Shown here piece by piece: positions 53,872 to 62,596 of a DNA stretch of 64,000 nucleotides; position 1 is the first letter of the stretch, and each line of letters starts with the position of its first letter. The translations under genes were made by a program, and so were the position numbers. Where the stretch lies: assembly GCF_030151085.1 (NCBI RefSeq), contig NZ_JASLER010000086.1:5356-69355 (forward strand), read 5' to 3'. Source of the stretch: Bacteroides sp. Its GTDB lineage: Bacteria; Bacteroidota; Bacteroidia; Bacteroidales; Bacteroidaceae. The notes under the pieces are model-generated. The model was given only the letters and a program-made list of their open reading frames with translations, was not told the origin of the DNA and ran no database searches.

Positions 53872-54960
53872 CTATCCTATTATCCATTTACTACCTGGTA
53901 TATACGAGATAATTTTGGTAGTTACGAAGCAACAGACGAATGTACTCACTGCAATGCATGGGATAGCAGCAACGGTGGGCAGTTCCAGCGTTTCCTTGAA
54001 TATAGTAACCCAAAGTCCCAACCAGAATATGTGCATAAGGTATATACCATAGCTCAACTTCGACAATTCTGTTATGAGTTTAGGAGGATTAGAGCGATTG
54101 ATGCATGAGAACATTAAGAATGTACCTGCTGTAAGCATCACACAATTGATGGTGCAGAATGCCCATCCTATTTCTATTACAGGGGTGGCAAGGATTTCTC
54201 CGGGTATAGCCTGAACATAGAACGAATAGATAGTCAGTATAGCCCCGACGATCATTAATACGGTTCCTGTAATCAGACGTGTAGAACGGTTCCACGTAAG
54301 GTGCACACGAATGTAATGTGCTAGTACAAGGTATCCTAGGTAGCCGGAAAAGTACCACAACATATGATATTCGTTCCAGAAACATTGTCCCCATATTTCA
54401 CCTGCCCATCTATTGAGGAAAGGCATACAGGTTGAAAACAGAAATAGTCCAATGAAAAAACGTTCTTCTTTTGCTGTGGCTTTGTTCAGCCATGGCGATA
54501 TCATCGGTATAAAAAGGTAGAGACTGATCAGGGGATACATGAACCATAAGTGTCCGGCCAGCGTGGGGAAGTTCAGGAATATTCGCGATAAATCCTTTAA
54601 TGATGTTTCTCCGTTTATTTGCCCCCACACCATAGGTAGAGTACTATATAATATCATAAATATGAAAAACGGTGGCAGGATGCGGGTGAAGCGTTGGCGG
54701 TAGAATTGCCATGTGGTCTGTTCTTCCTTCATTGGCACAAGAAGATAAGCGGAGACAATCATGAACAGGGGTACTGCCATACGTGAAAAACCGTCGTATA
54801 TGGCTACCCACAATCGGTCGGCCTCGTTGGCTAGGTAAGACTGTGGTCCCACCATATCTGTAGATCCGGGGGCACCATAAAAATTTTCACTAGCGTGAAC
54901 AACAATAACGAGAAAACATGCAAATACACGTACATAATCTAAAAAAACAATGCGTTTCAT
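53872..54960 (-). CDS. Acyltransferase-3 family membrane protein (OafA/YrhL-like)
   Basis: A 362-residue integral membrane acyltransferase with about ten TM helices. The N-terminal motif LDYVRVFACFLVIVVHASEN contains the conserved His. Members acetylate or succinylate surface sugars such as O-antigen, capsule or peptidoglycan. The acceptor is not evident from the neighbours. It is monocistronic, with the terminator at 53788. Confidence 0.88.
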   Translation of the reverse strand: MKRIVFLDYVRVFACFLVIVVHASENFYGAPGSTDMVGPQSYLANEADRLWVAIYDGFSRMAVPLFMIVSAYLLVPMKEEQTTWQFYRQRFTRILPPFFIFMILYSTLPMVWGQINGETSLKDLSRIFLNFPTLAGHLWFMYPLISLYLFIPMISPWLNKATAKEERFFIGLFLFSTCMPFLNRWAGEIWGQCFWNEYHMLWYFSGYLGYLVLAHYIRVHLTWNRSTRLITGTVLMIVGAILTIYSFYVQAIPGEILATPVIEIGWAFCTINCVMLTAGTFLMFSCINRSNPPKLITELSKLSYGIYLMHIFWLGLWVTIFKETLELPTVAAIPCIAVSTFVCCFVTTKIISYIPGSKWIIG

Positions 54961-55312
54961 TTTTTGTGTTTTGTGGTTATAATTAATAATAGTAATATAA
55001 TTTCAGTTTTGTCCTTTTTGTACATTCATCGTGGAAAACCTCATAGATTTTCCGAATGCTCCTAAATTTGCGGTGGTAAAGAAACGAAAAAAAATAGAAA
55101 TACCAAACAGTTATGTGAAGTAGAATCCGAAATGGTAAATTTATAAATATTGATTCTTATAAACTTTCTACCTAACTAATTCATCAAGTTTTATAACCTC
55201 TTCCATAATCTTACTTTATTTTCTTTTGAGCAAGAGTGATGCATTTTGATTCACTTTATAGGATGACAGATACAATAATGATGTACTTACCGTAAAATAA
55301 TCTCTGAAACAC

Positions 55313-55343
55313 TTGACATCGCCTTAGCGATGTTGTATATTTG
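55313..55343 (+). promoter_or_regulatory. Promoter with palindromic operator in its spacer
   Basis: TTGA (55313-55316) and TATATTTG (55336-55343), 19-bp spacer. The spacer holds ACATCGC (55316-55322) and GCGATGT (55327-55333), a 7-bp-arm palindrome that could bind a dimeric regulator and block this promoter. It drives the candidate RNA at 55350-55416. Confidence 0.6.
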
Positions 55344-55349
55344 TAAAGT

Positions 55350-55416
55350 GAATTTATAGATACTTCAATTTTAAATTAGGATAAACGGAGGGGCATTGCT
55401 TCTCCGTTTCTTTTTT
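55350..55416 (+). ncRNA. Candidate small RNA of about 67 nt
   Basis: A promoter (55313-55343) and a terminator (55383-55416) lie only about 70 bp apart with no open frame between them. The transcript would be mostly A/T-rich with a terminal stem. It could instead be a constitutive leader attenuator for the downstream cluster, but the terminator is separated from it by the arrays. Confidence 0.5.
55383..55416 (+). terminator. Terminator of the candidate small RNA at 55.4 kb
   Basis: AAACGGAG (55383-55390) and CTCCGTTT (55402-55409) with T-rich sequence after it. Confidence 0.75.
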
Positions 55417-55438
55417 CCCCTCACATTTTCTTGTTTGA

Positions 55439-55570
55439 AATGCCGCATGTTTGCTCCCCTAATGCCGCACTTTAGTTCCCCAAATGCCACACCTTAGCAG
55501 GTGAAATGGCTGGCATTTGCTCTGAAAACTTCTGTGGTTTTGGCGAAAAGCCCCGGCATTCCGGACGTTG
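55439..55570. repeat. 22-bp-phased repeat array 5a (AATGCC/GGCATT family)
   Basis: AATGCC-type units start at 55439, 55461, 55483 and 55505. They are followed by AACTTCTGTGGTTTTGGCG at 55527 and AGCCCCGGCATT at 55549. The order and sequence follow array 1 at 19191 closely, with one fewer AATGCC unit. Confidence 0.85.
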
Positions 55571-55580
55571 AGGTGTGGCA

Positions 55581-55668
55581 AAACGGATGGTGCGTTCTGG
55601 GCAAACAGATGATGCGTTTGAGGTAAACAGATGGTCTGTTCGGAGTAAACGCATGATGTGTTCCGATA
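55581..55668. repeat. 22-bp-phased repeat array 5b (AAACAGA/AAACGCA family)
   Basis: Four units begin at 55581, 55603, 55625 and 55647: AAACGGATGGTGCGTT, AAACAGATGATGCGTTT, AAACAGATGGTCTGTT and AAACGCATGATGTGTT. The units share halves with array 2 at 30123 but are all in one orientation. Confidence 0.85.
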
Positions 55669-55882
55669 ACACAAACGAGAGGCTGCAAACTTCTGCCCGT
55701 TAATCTTCCGTAAATCTGCTCTTGACAAAAAAGGACTCACTAAATTTCATTGAGCTTTACGCTAATTACATACAGCTCTCATACAGAATCGAGGATTTGG
55801 GTATGAATATCCGTAAATCGTATACAACCCGACTTATTTGATCGCCGTAAATTTGCACTCAGAAATTAAACGATGAAAATAG

Positions 55883-56437
55883 ATGATGGTAAAAACAATT
55901 TTGAGTGTATTGCTACTACTTGTTATGCTCTCAGGTAGCACGACTGTAAAAGAAAACGTTGAACAACCCAATATAGCGGAACTGAATAAGAAAAATGTTA
56001 GGAATCTGTTGGTGTTTAATCCGACCTATTCTTATTTTACAACGGGTGAGGTGATCGGAAAAAGTCTGCATTTAGATAAGCAAAACGGCATGTGCGCTAA
56101 ATTGCCTATGGCAACTGACGGTATTGTGCGATTGTCGAAAATTGAGGTTTATCCGCAGTATCTTGACGAGTATATGAAATATGCCATTGAAGTAGGCGAA
56201 GTTTCCCTGCGTACCGAACCAGGGGTGTTGACCATGTATGCCGTCCACGAAAAAGAGAATCCTTGCATGGTAACCATTCTCGAAACCTATGCAAACCAAA
56301 AGGCTTACGAATTGCATGTCGCATCGGTACATTTTCAAAAGTATAAGCTGGGAACACTACACATGGTCAAAACACTTGTACTTTCCGATCAAATGCCACT
56401 TAATCCTGCTAATCGAATTAATAACTTTATACAATGA
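55883..56437 (+). CDS. Antibiotic biosynthesis monooxygenase (ABM)-domain protein, exported
   Basis: 184 residues with a signal-like N-terminus (ILSVLLLLVMLSGSTT). The C-terminal part (about 72-165; LSKIEVYPQYLDEYMKYAIEV, CMVTILETYANQKAYELHVASVHFQKY) is a dimeric ferredoxin-like ABM/quinol-monooxygenase fold. The substrate is unknown. Its stop overlaps the next start (ATGA). The upstream half has no family I recognise. Confidence 0.75.
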   Translation: MMVKTILSVLLLLVMLSGSTTVKENVEQPNIAELNKKNVRNLLVFNPTYSYFTTGEVIGKSLHLDKQNGMCAKLPMATDGIVRLSKIEVYPQYLDEYMKYAIEVGEVSLRTEPGVLTMYAVHEKENPCMVTILETYANQKAYELHVASVHFQKYKLGTLHMVKTLVLSDQMPLNPANRINNFIQ

Positions 56438-57261
56438 ACACAATGATTTTGAATAAACTCCTTTTATTTTCAGTATTCAGTATTTTAACACTCAATGTTA
56501 TGGCACAAGAAAAGATAGTACAGACAGCAGGGCGAGACCAGTTAGGAGAGTTCGCCCCCAAATTTGCAGAACTTAACGATGACGTCCTCTTTGGTGAAGT
56601 ATGGATCCGAACCGACAAGCTCGGCTTGCGAGATCGCAGTTTGGTAACGATTACCTCGCTTATCAGTCAGGGTATCACGGACAATTCGCTCGTTTATCAT
56701 CTTCAGTCAGCGAAGAAAAATGGCATCACCCGCACGGAGATTGCCGAGATTATCACCCATATAAGTTTCTATGCCGGTTGGCCTAAAGCGTGGGCTGCAT
56801 TCAATCTGGCAAAAGGCGTATGGACTGAAGATGCAACAGGTGAAGACGCCAAAGCTGCTTTCCAACGTGAGATGATTTTCCCCATCGGCGAGCCCAATGC
56901 AGCATATGCACAGTATTTTATCGGTAACAGTTACCTCGCTCCGATATCGCAAGAACAAGTGAACATCTCCAATGTCACTTTTGAGCCTCGTTGCCGCAAT
57001 AACTGGCATATCCATCGATCAACCAATGGCGGTGGGCAGATGCTGATTGGTGTAGCCGGTCGCGGCTGGTATCAGGAGGAGGGGAAATCAGCAGTAGAGA
57101 TTCTGCCCGGCACGGTGATTCATATCCCGGCAAATGTGAAACATTGGCATGGTGCTACCGCTGACAGTTGGTTCGCTCATCTAGCTTTTGAGCTTCTTGG
57201 CGAGAATACTTCCAACGAGTGGCTCGAACCTGTGACGGATGAAGAATATGATAAACTGTAA
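56434..57261 (+). CDS. Carboxymuconolactone decarboxylase-cupin fusion, exported
   Basis: 275 residues. A signal peptide (LLLFSVFSILTLNVMAQ) precedes a gamma-CMD-like domain (about 38-125; LVTITSLISQGITDNSLVYHL, THISFYAGWPKAWAAFNLAK), then a cupin (about 165-255) with metal-type His in NNWHIHRSTNGGGQMLIG and HIPANVKHWHGA. CMD-cupin fusions occur in several bacteria; the reaction in this context is unknown. Its start overlaps the monooxygenase-like gene by four bases. Confidence 0.85.
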   Translation: MNTMILNKLLLFSVFSILTLNVMAQEKIVQTAGRDQLGEFAPKFAELNDDVLFGEVWIRTDKLGLRDRSLVTITSLISQGITDNSLVYHLQSAKKNGITRTEIAEIITHISFYAGWPKAWAAFNLAKGVWTEDATGEDAKAAFQREMIFPIGEPNAAYAQYFIGNSYLAPISQEQVNISNVTFEPRCRNNWHIHRSTNGGGQMLIGVAGRGWYQEEGKSAVEILPGTVIHIPANVKHWHGATADSWFAHLAFELLGENTSNEWLEPVTDEEYDKL

Positions 57262-57315
57262 CCAGTAAATGCAGCTCATACCAGCTGAAACTATAATTAT
57301 AAATTCGAATAATAA

Positions 57316-57807
57316 ATGAATATGAAAAAGCTACTATTGATTCCTAAAATGCTGCTGACCGTATTATCGATGGAAGCCTGCAGTGGAACCTGTGAGGAAC
57401 CGTTTACCCCTGAACAACCCGAAACACCTGAGAACTCTTCATTGAACGTGAACATTATGGTTGGTGACCGCACGATTACCGCCACGATGGAGGACAATGC
57501 TGCGGCACGGGATTTCCTCTTGCGCCTGCCGTTGGAGGTTACATTGAACGATTACAATAACATTACAGAGAAAATATTCTATACTTCTCCAGCCCTGACG
57601 ACCAAAGGCGTTACCCGTGGTTGCGCTCCCACGCCCGGAGACATTACTATCTATGCACCATGGGGTAACGTAGCGATTTTTTGCAAGAGTTGGTCGTATA
57701 GTAACGACCTGATAAAGATAGGCCGTATCGACGGCAACGGCATAGAGGCTTTGAATATAGCTGGAAATGTGCCAGTAAAGTTCATCAAATCAATAATAAT
57801 AAAATGA
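57316..57807 (+). CDS. Cyclophilin-like fold lipoprotein
   Basis: 163 residues with a lipobox-like SMEAC (Cys about 22), followed by a cyclophilin-like domain (about 45-160; VNIMVGDRTITATMEDNAAARDFLLRLP, PTPGDITIYAPWGNVAIFCK). Peptidyl-prolyl isomerase activity is not certain in this group. Its stop overlaps the DUF3737 start (ATGA) and it follows the CMD-cupin gene by 54 bp. Confidence 0.82.
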   Translation: MNMKKLLLIPKMLLTVLSMEACSGTCEEPFTPEQPETPENSSLNVNIMVGDRTITATMEDNAAARDFLLRLPLEVTLNDYNNITEKIFYTSPALTTKGVTRGCAPTPGDITIYAPWGNVAIFCKSWSYSNDLIKIGRIDGNGIEALNIAGNVPVKFIKSIIIK

Positions 57808-58676
57808 GTATGAAAGTAATATCAAATACAGAATTCGGAGGTGAACGACCTTTGTTCGGATCACACGATCTCCGGTTAGAGAACGTAATTATTCGTGCCG
57901 GAGAGTCGGCTATTAAGGAGTGCAGTAACATCGAAGCCATAGATTGCCGGTTTGAGGGAAACTATCCCTTTTGGCATGTTCACGGTTTTGTCATCAACCG
58001 TTGTTTTTTTGATGTTGGCGGACGTTCCGCTTTGTGGTATTCCGACAACCTGAAAATGATCGACACGCGGATTGATGCTCCCAAGATGTTCCGTGAGATG
58101 AATGACATCGAAATAGAGAATGTGGAAATGAACGATGCTGACGAGGTATTCTGGCGTTGCAACCGATTGAAAATAAAGAATCTGAAACTGCATGGAGGTA
58201 CTTACCCATTCATGTTCTGCAACGACCTATTTATCGACGGGCTGGAAAGCGACAGCAAATATGTGTTCCAATACGTGAAGAATTTGGAGCTGCATCATGC
58301 GAAAATCACTACGAAAGATGCTTTGTGGGAGACGGAGAATGTGACAGTTTATGACTCGGAGTTGAACGGTGAATACTTGGGCTGGCACTCGCGTAATCTA
58401 CGCCTAGTGAACTGTAAGATTTCTGGCACACAACCTTTGTGTTACGCAGAAAACCTCGTATTGGAGAACTGCACATTTGCCGATGACTGCGACCTCGCAT
58501 TTGAGTACAGCACCCTGCAAGCTACTATCAACAGCCCTGTACATAGTGTGAAGAATCCCCTTAGCGGGAGTATTACGGCCGCGAGCTACGGAGAGATTAT
58601 CCTCGACGAGAATATCAAGGCTCCTGCCGATTGTGAGTTGAGACTCTGGGACGAGAAAACTTGTTTCACCGATTAA
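57804..58676 (+). CDS. DUF3737-family right-handed beta-helix protein
   Basis: 290 residues with no signal peptide. Repeated N-x-x-I/L strands of about 18-22 residues (DLRLENVIIRAGESAIKEC, EIENVEMNDADEVFWRCN) fit a right-handed beta-helix. It lies between a cyclophilin-like lipoprotein and a MATE transporter in a compact operon. Function is unknown; a carbohydrate-related role is only a guess. Alternative start at 57810 (MKVISNTEF). Confidence 0.82.
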   Translation: MSMKVISNTEFGGERPLFGSHDLRLENVIIRAGESAIKECSNIEAIDCRFEGNYPFWHVHGFVINRCFFDVGGRSALWYSDNLKMIDTRIDAPKMFREMNDIEIENVEMNDADEVFWRCNRLKIKNLKLHGGTYPFMFCNDLFIDGLESDSKYVFQYVKNLELHHAKITTKDALWETENVTVYDSELNGEYLGWHSRNLRLVNCKISGTQPLCYAENLVLENCTFADDCDLAFEYSTLQATINSPVHSVKNPLSGSITAASYGEIILDENIKAPADCELRLWDEKTCFTD

Positions 58677-58695
58677 CGAACTTCCAAATGGCCTG

Positions 58696-60129
58696 ATGGG
58701 AACAGAAAAGGAGAAGACCGATTATTTGTTATCACTTATCCGGGGTGGGGGAGAGATGACATTGAGGCAGCAGTTACGCTTGACTGCATACCTCAGTATC
58801 CCGGCCATCATGGCACAGGTGTCCTCCATCGCCATGCAGTATATCGATGCCTCGATGGTGGGCAGTTTAGGTGCAAATGCTGCGGCCTCCATCGGATTGG
58901 TATCGACTACGACATGGCTGTTCTGGGGATTGTGTGCAGCGGCAGCAACGGGGTTTTCTGTTCAGGTAGCGCATCGGATTGGGGGCGGAGACTTCGCAGG
59001 AGCAAAAAGAATACTCCGCCAATCGATTACGGCTACGTTAGTTTTCAGTTCGTTGTTGGCGATTATCGGTGTTTCTATTAGTAGTATGCTTCCTGAATGG
59101 TTGGGTGGCGATGAGGCTATAAGGAGCAATTCGTCTCTCTATTTTCGTATGTTTTCGTTCTTTCTGCCAGCCTTGCAGTTGAACTTCCTGGCCGGTGGAA
59201 TGTTGCGATGTAGCGGAAATATGCGTGTGCCAAGTATGCTAAACGTGCTAATGTGTCTCTTGGACGTGGTATTCAACTTCTTTCTGATTTTCCCGACGCG
59301 ACGGATGGAACTGTTGGATTTCAGCTTCATTGTCCCCGGTGCAGGTCTGGGCGTGGAAGGTGCGATATTGGGAACGGTATTTGCCGAACTGATAACTGCC
59401 GGAGCGATGGTGTGGTATCTCTGCCTCCATTCGCCCATACTGAGGCTGTTCGGTGAGCGGGGAAGTTTCCTACCCCGGAAAGAAATGTTGCGGAAGGCTG
59501 TATGCATATCTTTGCCTATGGGGTTCGAACATATCGCCATTTGTGGAGCACAAATTATAACGACGGTTATTGTTGCGCCTCTTGGTGTTGTTGCTATTGC
59601 CGCTAACTCGTTTGCTATCATAGCTGAAAGCCTCTGTTACATGCCCGGTTATGGTATATCGGAAGCAGCTACGACATTAGTAGGACAATGTCTCGGAGCA
59701 AACCGCATCCGATTGCTCAAGCGTTTCGCCAATATCACCGTCTGGTCAGGAATGTTGATTATGGGAATCATGGGGACGTTGATGTATGTAGCAGCTCCCC
59801 AAATCATCGGAGTGATGACTCCCGTAGAGGAAATACGGACATTGGGGATTGAGATCCTGCGGATAGAAGCTTTCGCTGAACCGATGTTTGCAGCTTCTAT
59901 CGTGGCATACGGCGTGTTTGTAGGAAGTGGCAATACGTTTGTACCGAGTCTGATGAACTTCGGAAGCATCTGGAGTGTCCGGCTGACGTTGGCGGCATGG
60001 CTAGCTCCTATGATGGGATTGCGTGGTGTATGGCTTGCCATGTGCATCGAACTTTGCTTTCGAGGAGTGATATTTCTTGTCAGGTTTTGGAATGGTAATT
60101 GGATTTATAAATTACGAGTAAAAAGATAA
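58696..60129 (+). CDS. MATE-family efflux transporter
   Basis: 477 residues, about 12 TM helices. The N-terminal cytoplasmic lead (MGTEKEKTDYLLSLIRGGGEMTLRQQLRL) is long. Core motifs such as PAIMAQVSSIAMQYIDASMVGSLGANAA fit MATE. It starts 19 bp after the DUF3737 stop and ends 3 bp before MalY, so the three are likely co-expressed. It is a different subgroup from the MATE at 30996. Confidence 0.92.
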   Translation: MGTEKEKTDYLLSLIRGGGEMTLRQQLRLTAYLSIPAIMAQVSSIAMQYIDASMVGSLGANAAASIGLVSTTTWLFWGLCAAAATGFSVQVAHRIGGGDFAGAKRILRQSITATLVFSSLLAIIGVSISSMLPEWLGGDEAIRSNSSLYFRMFSFFLPALQLNFLAGGMLRCSGNMRVPSMLNVLMCLLDVVFNFFLIFPTRRMELLDFSFIVPGAGLGVEGAILGTVFAELITAGAMVWYLCLHSPILRLFGERGSFLPRKEMLRKAVCISLPMGFEHIAICGAQIITTVIVAPLGVVAIAANSFAIIAESLCYMPGYGISEAATTLVGQCLGANRIRLLKRFANITVWSGMLIMGIMGTLMYVAAPQIIGVMTPVEEIRTLGIEILRIEAFAEPMFAASIVAYGVFVGSGNTFVPSLMNFGSIWSVRLTLAAWLAPMMGLRGVWLAMCIELCFRGVIFLVRFWNGNWIYKLRVKR

Positions 60130-60132
60130 GTT

Positions 60133-61296
60133 ATGAAATACGATTTCGATACAATTATCCCGCGTCGCGGGACGAACTCTTACAAATGGGATACTCCCGA
60201 GGAGAAGGATATACTGCCTATGTGGGTAGCGGATATGGATTTCCGTACCGCTCCCGCCATTATCGAAGCTTTGCAAAAGCGGGTGGCGCACGGTATTTTC
60301 GGGTATACCAAGGTGCCCGAATCTTATTACGATGCTGTTGTGCAATGGTTCGGAAACCGTCACCACTGGCAGATTGATCCCCGCTGGATTATCTATACGA
60401 GCGGTGTCGTACCGGCTCTGTCGGCAGTCATCAAAGCTCTGACCACGCCGGGAGACAAGGTAATCGTCCAGACCCCGGCATACAATTGTTTCTATTCATC
60501 AATTCGTAACGATGGATGTGAGTTGTCTGCCAATAACCTCATTTATCGGGACGGTCGCTATACGGTAGATTTTGAAGACCTTGAAGCAAAAGCTGCCGAT
60601 CCGAAAGCGAAAATCCTACTGCTATGCAATCCCCATAATCCGGTCGGACGGGTCTGGACGCTGGAAGAACTACGGCGTATCGGGAATATCTGTTTGCGGA
60701 ATAGAGTATTTGTTGTGGCGGATGAGATTCATTGTGAGCTGACCTATGATGGGCATAACTATACACCCTTTGCCTCCTTGTCCGAACACTTTCTGATGAA
60801 TTCCGTAACCTGCGTTTCTCCGAGCAAGGCTTTCAATCTGGCTGGTCTGCAAATTGCCAATATCATTGCAGCCGACGAGGAGGTGCGTCGTCGCATCGAC
60901 CGAACCATCAATATCAATGAGGTATGCGATGTCAATCCATTCGGTGTAATAGCTACGATAGCCGCTTATAACGAAAGCGGGGAATGGCTTGATGCCCTGC
61001 GGAAATATTTGTGGGAGAATTATAAATACCTTTGTCGCTTTTTCGAAGAGCGCTTGTCGCAATATCCTGTACTACCACTCGAAGGGACTTATTTGGTCTG
61101 GATTGACTGCCGTGCATCCGGAATTGGTTCGGATGACATGGCTCAGCGTTTGCAAGAGAAACAGCGGCTGATGGTCAATTCAGGTACGATGTACGGTCCC
61201 GGTGGAGAAGGGTTCATCCGGCTGAACATTGCCTGTCCTCAGGCAATGCTCACCGACGGACTGGAACGGATATTACATGCGTTGGAATGTAGTTAA
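60133..61296 (+). CDS. MalY/PatB-type PLP-dependent aminotransferase (cystathionine beta-lyase)
   Basis: 387 residues of the class I/II aminotransferase fold. The PLP Lys is in SPSKAFNLAGLQIAN; the ADEIH segment (VVADEIHCELTYDG) and N in CNPHNPVGRVW are conserved. MalY/PatB enzymes split C-S bonds of cystathionine or cysteine conjugates. It is the last gene of the cluster, and its stop lies two bases from the convergent OmpA gene's stop. Confidence 0.92.
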   Translation: MKYDFDTIIPRRGTNSYKWDTPEEKDILPMWVADMDFRTAPAIIEALQKRVAHGIFGYTKVPESYYDAVVQWFGNRHHWQIDPRWIIYTSGVVPALSAVIKALTTPGDKVIVQTPAYNCFYSSIRNDGCELSANNLIYRDGRYTVDFEDLEAKAADPKAKILLLCNPHNPVGRVWTLEELRRIGNICLRNRVFVVADEIHCELTYDGHNYTPFASLSEHFLMNSVTCVSPSKAFNLAGLQIANIIAADEEVRRRIDRTININEVCDVNPFGVIATIAAYNESGEWLDALRKYLWENYKYLCRFFEERLSQYPVLPLEGTYLVWIDCRASGIGSDDMAQRLQEKQRLMVNSGTMYGPGGEGFIRLNIACPQAMLTDGLERILHALECS

Positions 61297-61298
61297 AG

Positions 61299-62180
61299 TT
61301 ACTCAATTTCGGTTGTCTTCACCGAAGAGGTATTCGGAGCTTGATCTATTAAATCCATAAACTGATCCAGTTTCGGAGTAATAATAATCTCAGTCCGTCG
61401 GTTACGTGCCTTTCCTTCGGCTGTATCATTACTGGCAACAGGATTATATTCACCTCGTCCGCCAGCGGTTAGGCGTTTAGGGTTTATGCCGTATGTATTC
61501 TGCAATGCCTGAACGACGGATGAAGCACGCAATGCACTTAAGTCCCAGTTGTTGCGTATATTGGTACGGGAGATTGGATCGGTATCTGTATTTCCTTCTA
61601 CCAGAACGTCATAATCCTTATAGTCCTGAATAATTTTGGCAATCTTACCGAGCACGTCACCTGCCTTACTACTGATTTCATAACTTCCCGACTTATAGAG
61701 CATATTGTCTGCTAGTGAAATATATACAACGCCTTTTAAAACTTTAATGTCCAGATCACGCATTTCGTCACGTGTCAGCGAACGGGTTAGATTGTTCACT
61801 AATACGAGATTCAGAGAATCGGCTTTGTTCTTTTCCTTAATAAGATGTTGGATGAAACGGTTCGATGTATTGATTTCATCTATCAGCTTGCCCATATTCA
61901 TGTTTCCCTGTGAACTTTGTGCAATACTTTTGTTCAGTACGCTCTGCATTTCGGTCAGGTTCGTGCGCAGTTCATTATTATGTCGTTGCGCTTCGGCTAG
62001 TCTTTCTTCAAGGCTAGTTATACGTGTATTGCTCTCCCTTAACTGCAATTTACTTTCTTGATAATCTGCCTGCAATTGCGTATAGTCCGTTTTCAATGTC
62101 TTAAACTGCTTCTGGCTTACACAACTCGTTAGCGCTACACAGGCTGCCAGCACTAACAACGGTCGAAAGAACTTTTTCAT
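61299..62180 (-). CDS. OmpA-family lipoprotein with coiled-coil region
   Basis: 293 residues. Lipobox CVALTSC (Cys about 20), a coiled coil (about 25-115; SLEERLAEAQRHNNELRTNLTEMQ) and an OmpA_C domain (about 150-275; LVEGNTDTDPISRTNIRNNWDLSALRA, KARNRRTEIIITP). It anchors the outer membrane to peptidoglycan. The non-globular coiled coil is a spacer. A TATGTTTG box lies upstream near 62255 with no good -33. Confidence 0.92.
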   Translation of the reverse strand: MKKFFRPLLVLAACVALTSCVSQKQFKTLKTDYTQLQADYQESKLQLRESNTRITSLEERLAEAQRHNNELRTNLTEMQSVLNKSIAQSSQGNMNMGKLIDEINTSNRFIQHLIKEKNKADSLNLVLVNNLTRSLTRDEMRDLDIKVLKGVVYISLADNMLYKSGSYEISSKAGDVLGKIAKIIQDYKDYDVLVEGNTDTDPISRTNIRNNWDLSALRASSVVQALQNTYGINPKRLTAGGRGEYNPVASNDTAEGKARNRRTEIIITPKLDQFMDLIDQAPNTSSVKTTEIE

Positions 62181-62301
62181 TATCCTGCTATTTAAATTAC
62201 TAACTCTTTATCAATGTTTTAATAACACTTCTGGAGAAAAAAAGTTTAGTAAGCAAACATACTAATTTGAAATATCCAATGACATAAAATCAACTTAACA
62301 A

Positions 62302-62536
62302 TCAGATGTGTGAATAGATTGAGTAGTAACTTGTTTCATTTATTTCTGTTCTTTCCCAATTGGGACATTTCGTTTTTGGCATATTATTTTTTGAAGTCCC
62401 ATTGTTCCGCTTTTATGGATATGCCCAGACTTTGATATTTTCGTTTGCCATCTTTGCAGACGCAAACCATTAGCGGATGTTCGCCATTACTAAGAGCTTT
62501 TGATCTGTAACACAGTACGTTAATTGTTTCGCTCAT
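62302..62536 (-). pseudogene. Remnant of a tyrosine integrase N-terminus
   Basis: From ATG 62536 the frame reads MSETINVLCYRSKALSNGE and continues with a sequence typical of the N-terminal arm-binding part of Bacteroides integrases (KDGKRKYQSLGISIKAEQWDF). A stop falls at 62384. Shifting by one base in the preceding A-run (FKK) restores a further 25 codons (MPKTKCPNWERTE) up to 62302. The rest of the integrase is gone, so an integrated element once lay here. Confidence 0.75.
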
Positions 62537-62596
62537 ACGAATTTCCGGTTTACATCTTGGTTTACATCAGAAGTGGAAAACCGTAGTGTTTGAACG

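Larger units (their letters stand above)
54961..55882. other. Long gene-free region upstream of the CMD-DUF3737 cluster
   Basis: The region has no convincing gene. Its first 350 bp are AT-rich without recognised structure. It then holds a promoter with an internal palindrome, a terminator, and two adjacent 22-bp-phased arrays, described separately. No clear promoter for the 55883 gene was recognised. Confidence 0.6.

Noticed and set aside
53707..54108. A plus-strand open frame of 133 codons overlapping the acyltransferase
   Set aside because: Most of it is antisense to the acyltransferase 3' end and it spans a perfect terminator.
56434..57261. Loss of catalytic Cys in the CMD domain
   Set aside because: The gamma-CMD subgroup normally lacks the AhpD-type Cys pair, so this is not a defect.
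59510..59535. A GGGTTCGAAC stretch like a tRNA T-loop
   Set aside because: It lies inside the MATE coding sequence and has no other tRNA feature.
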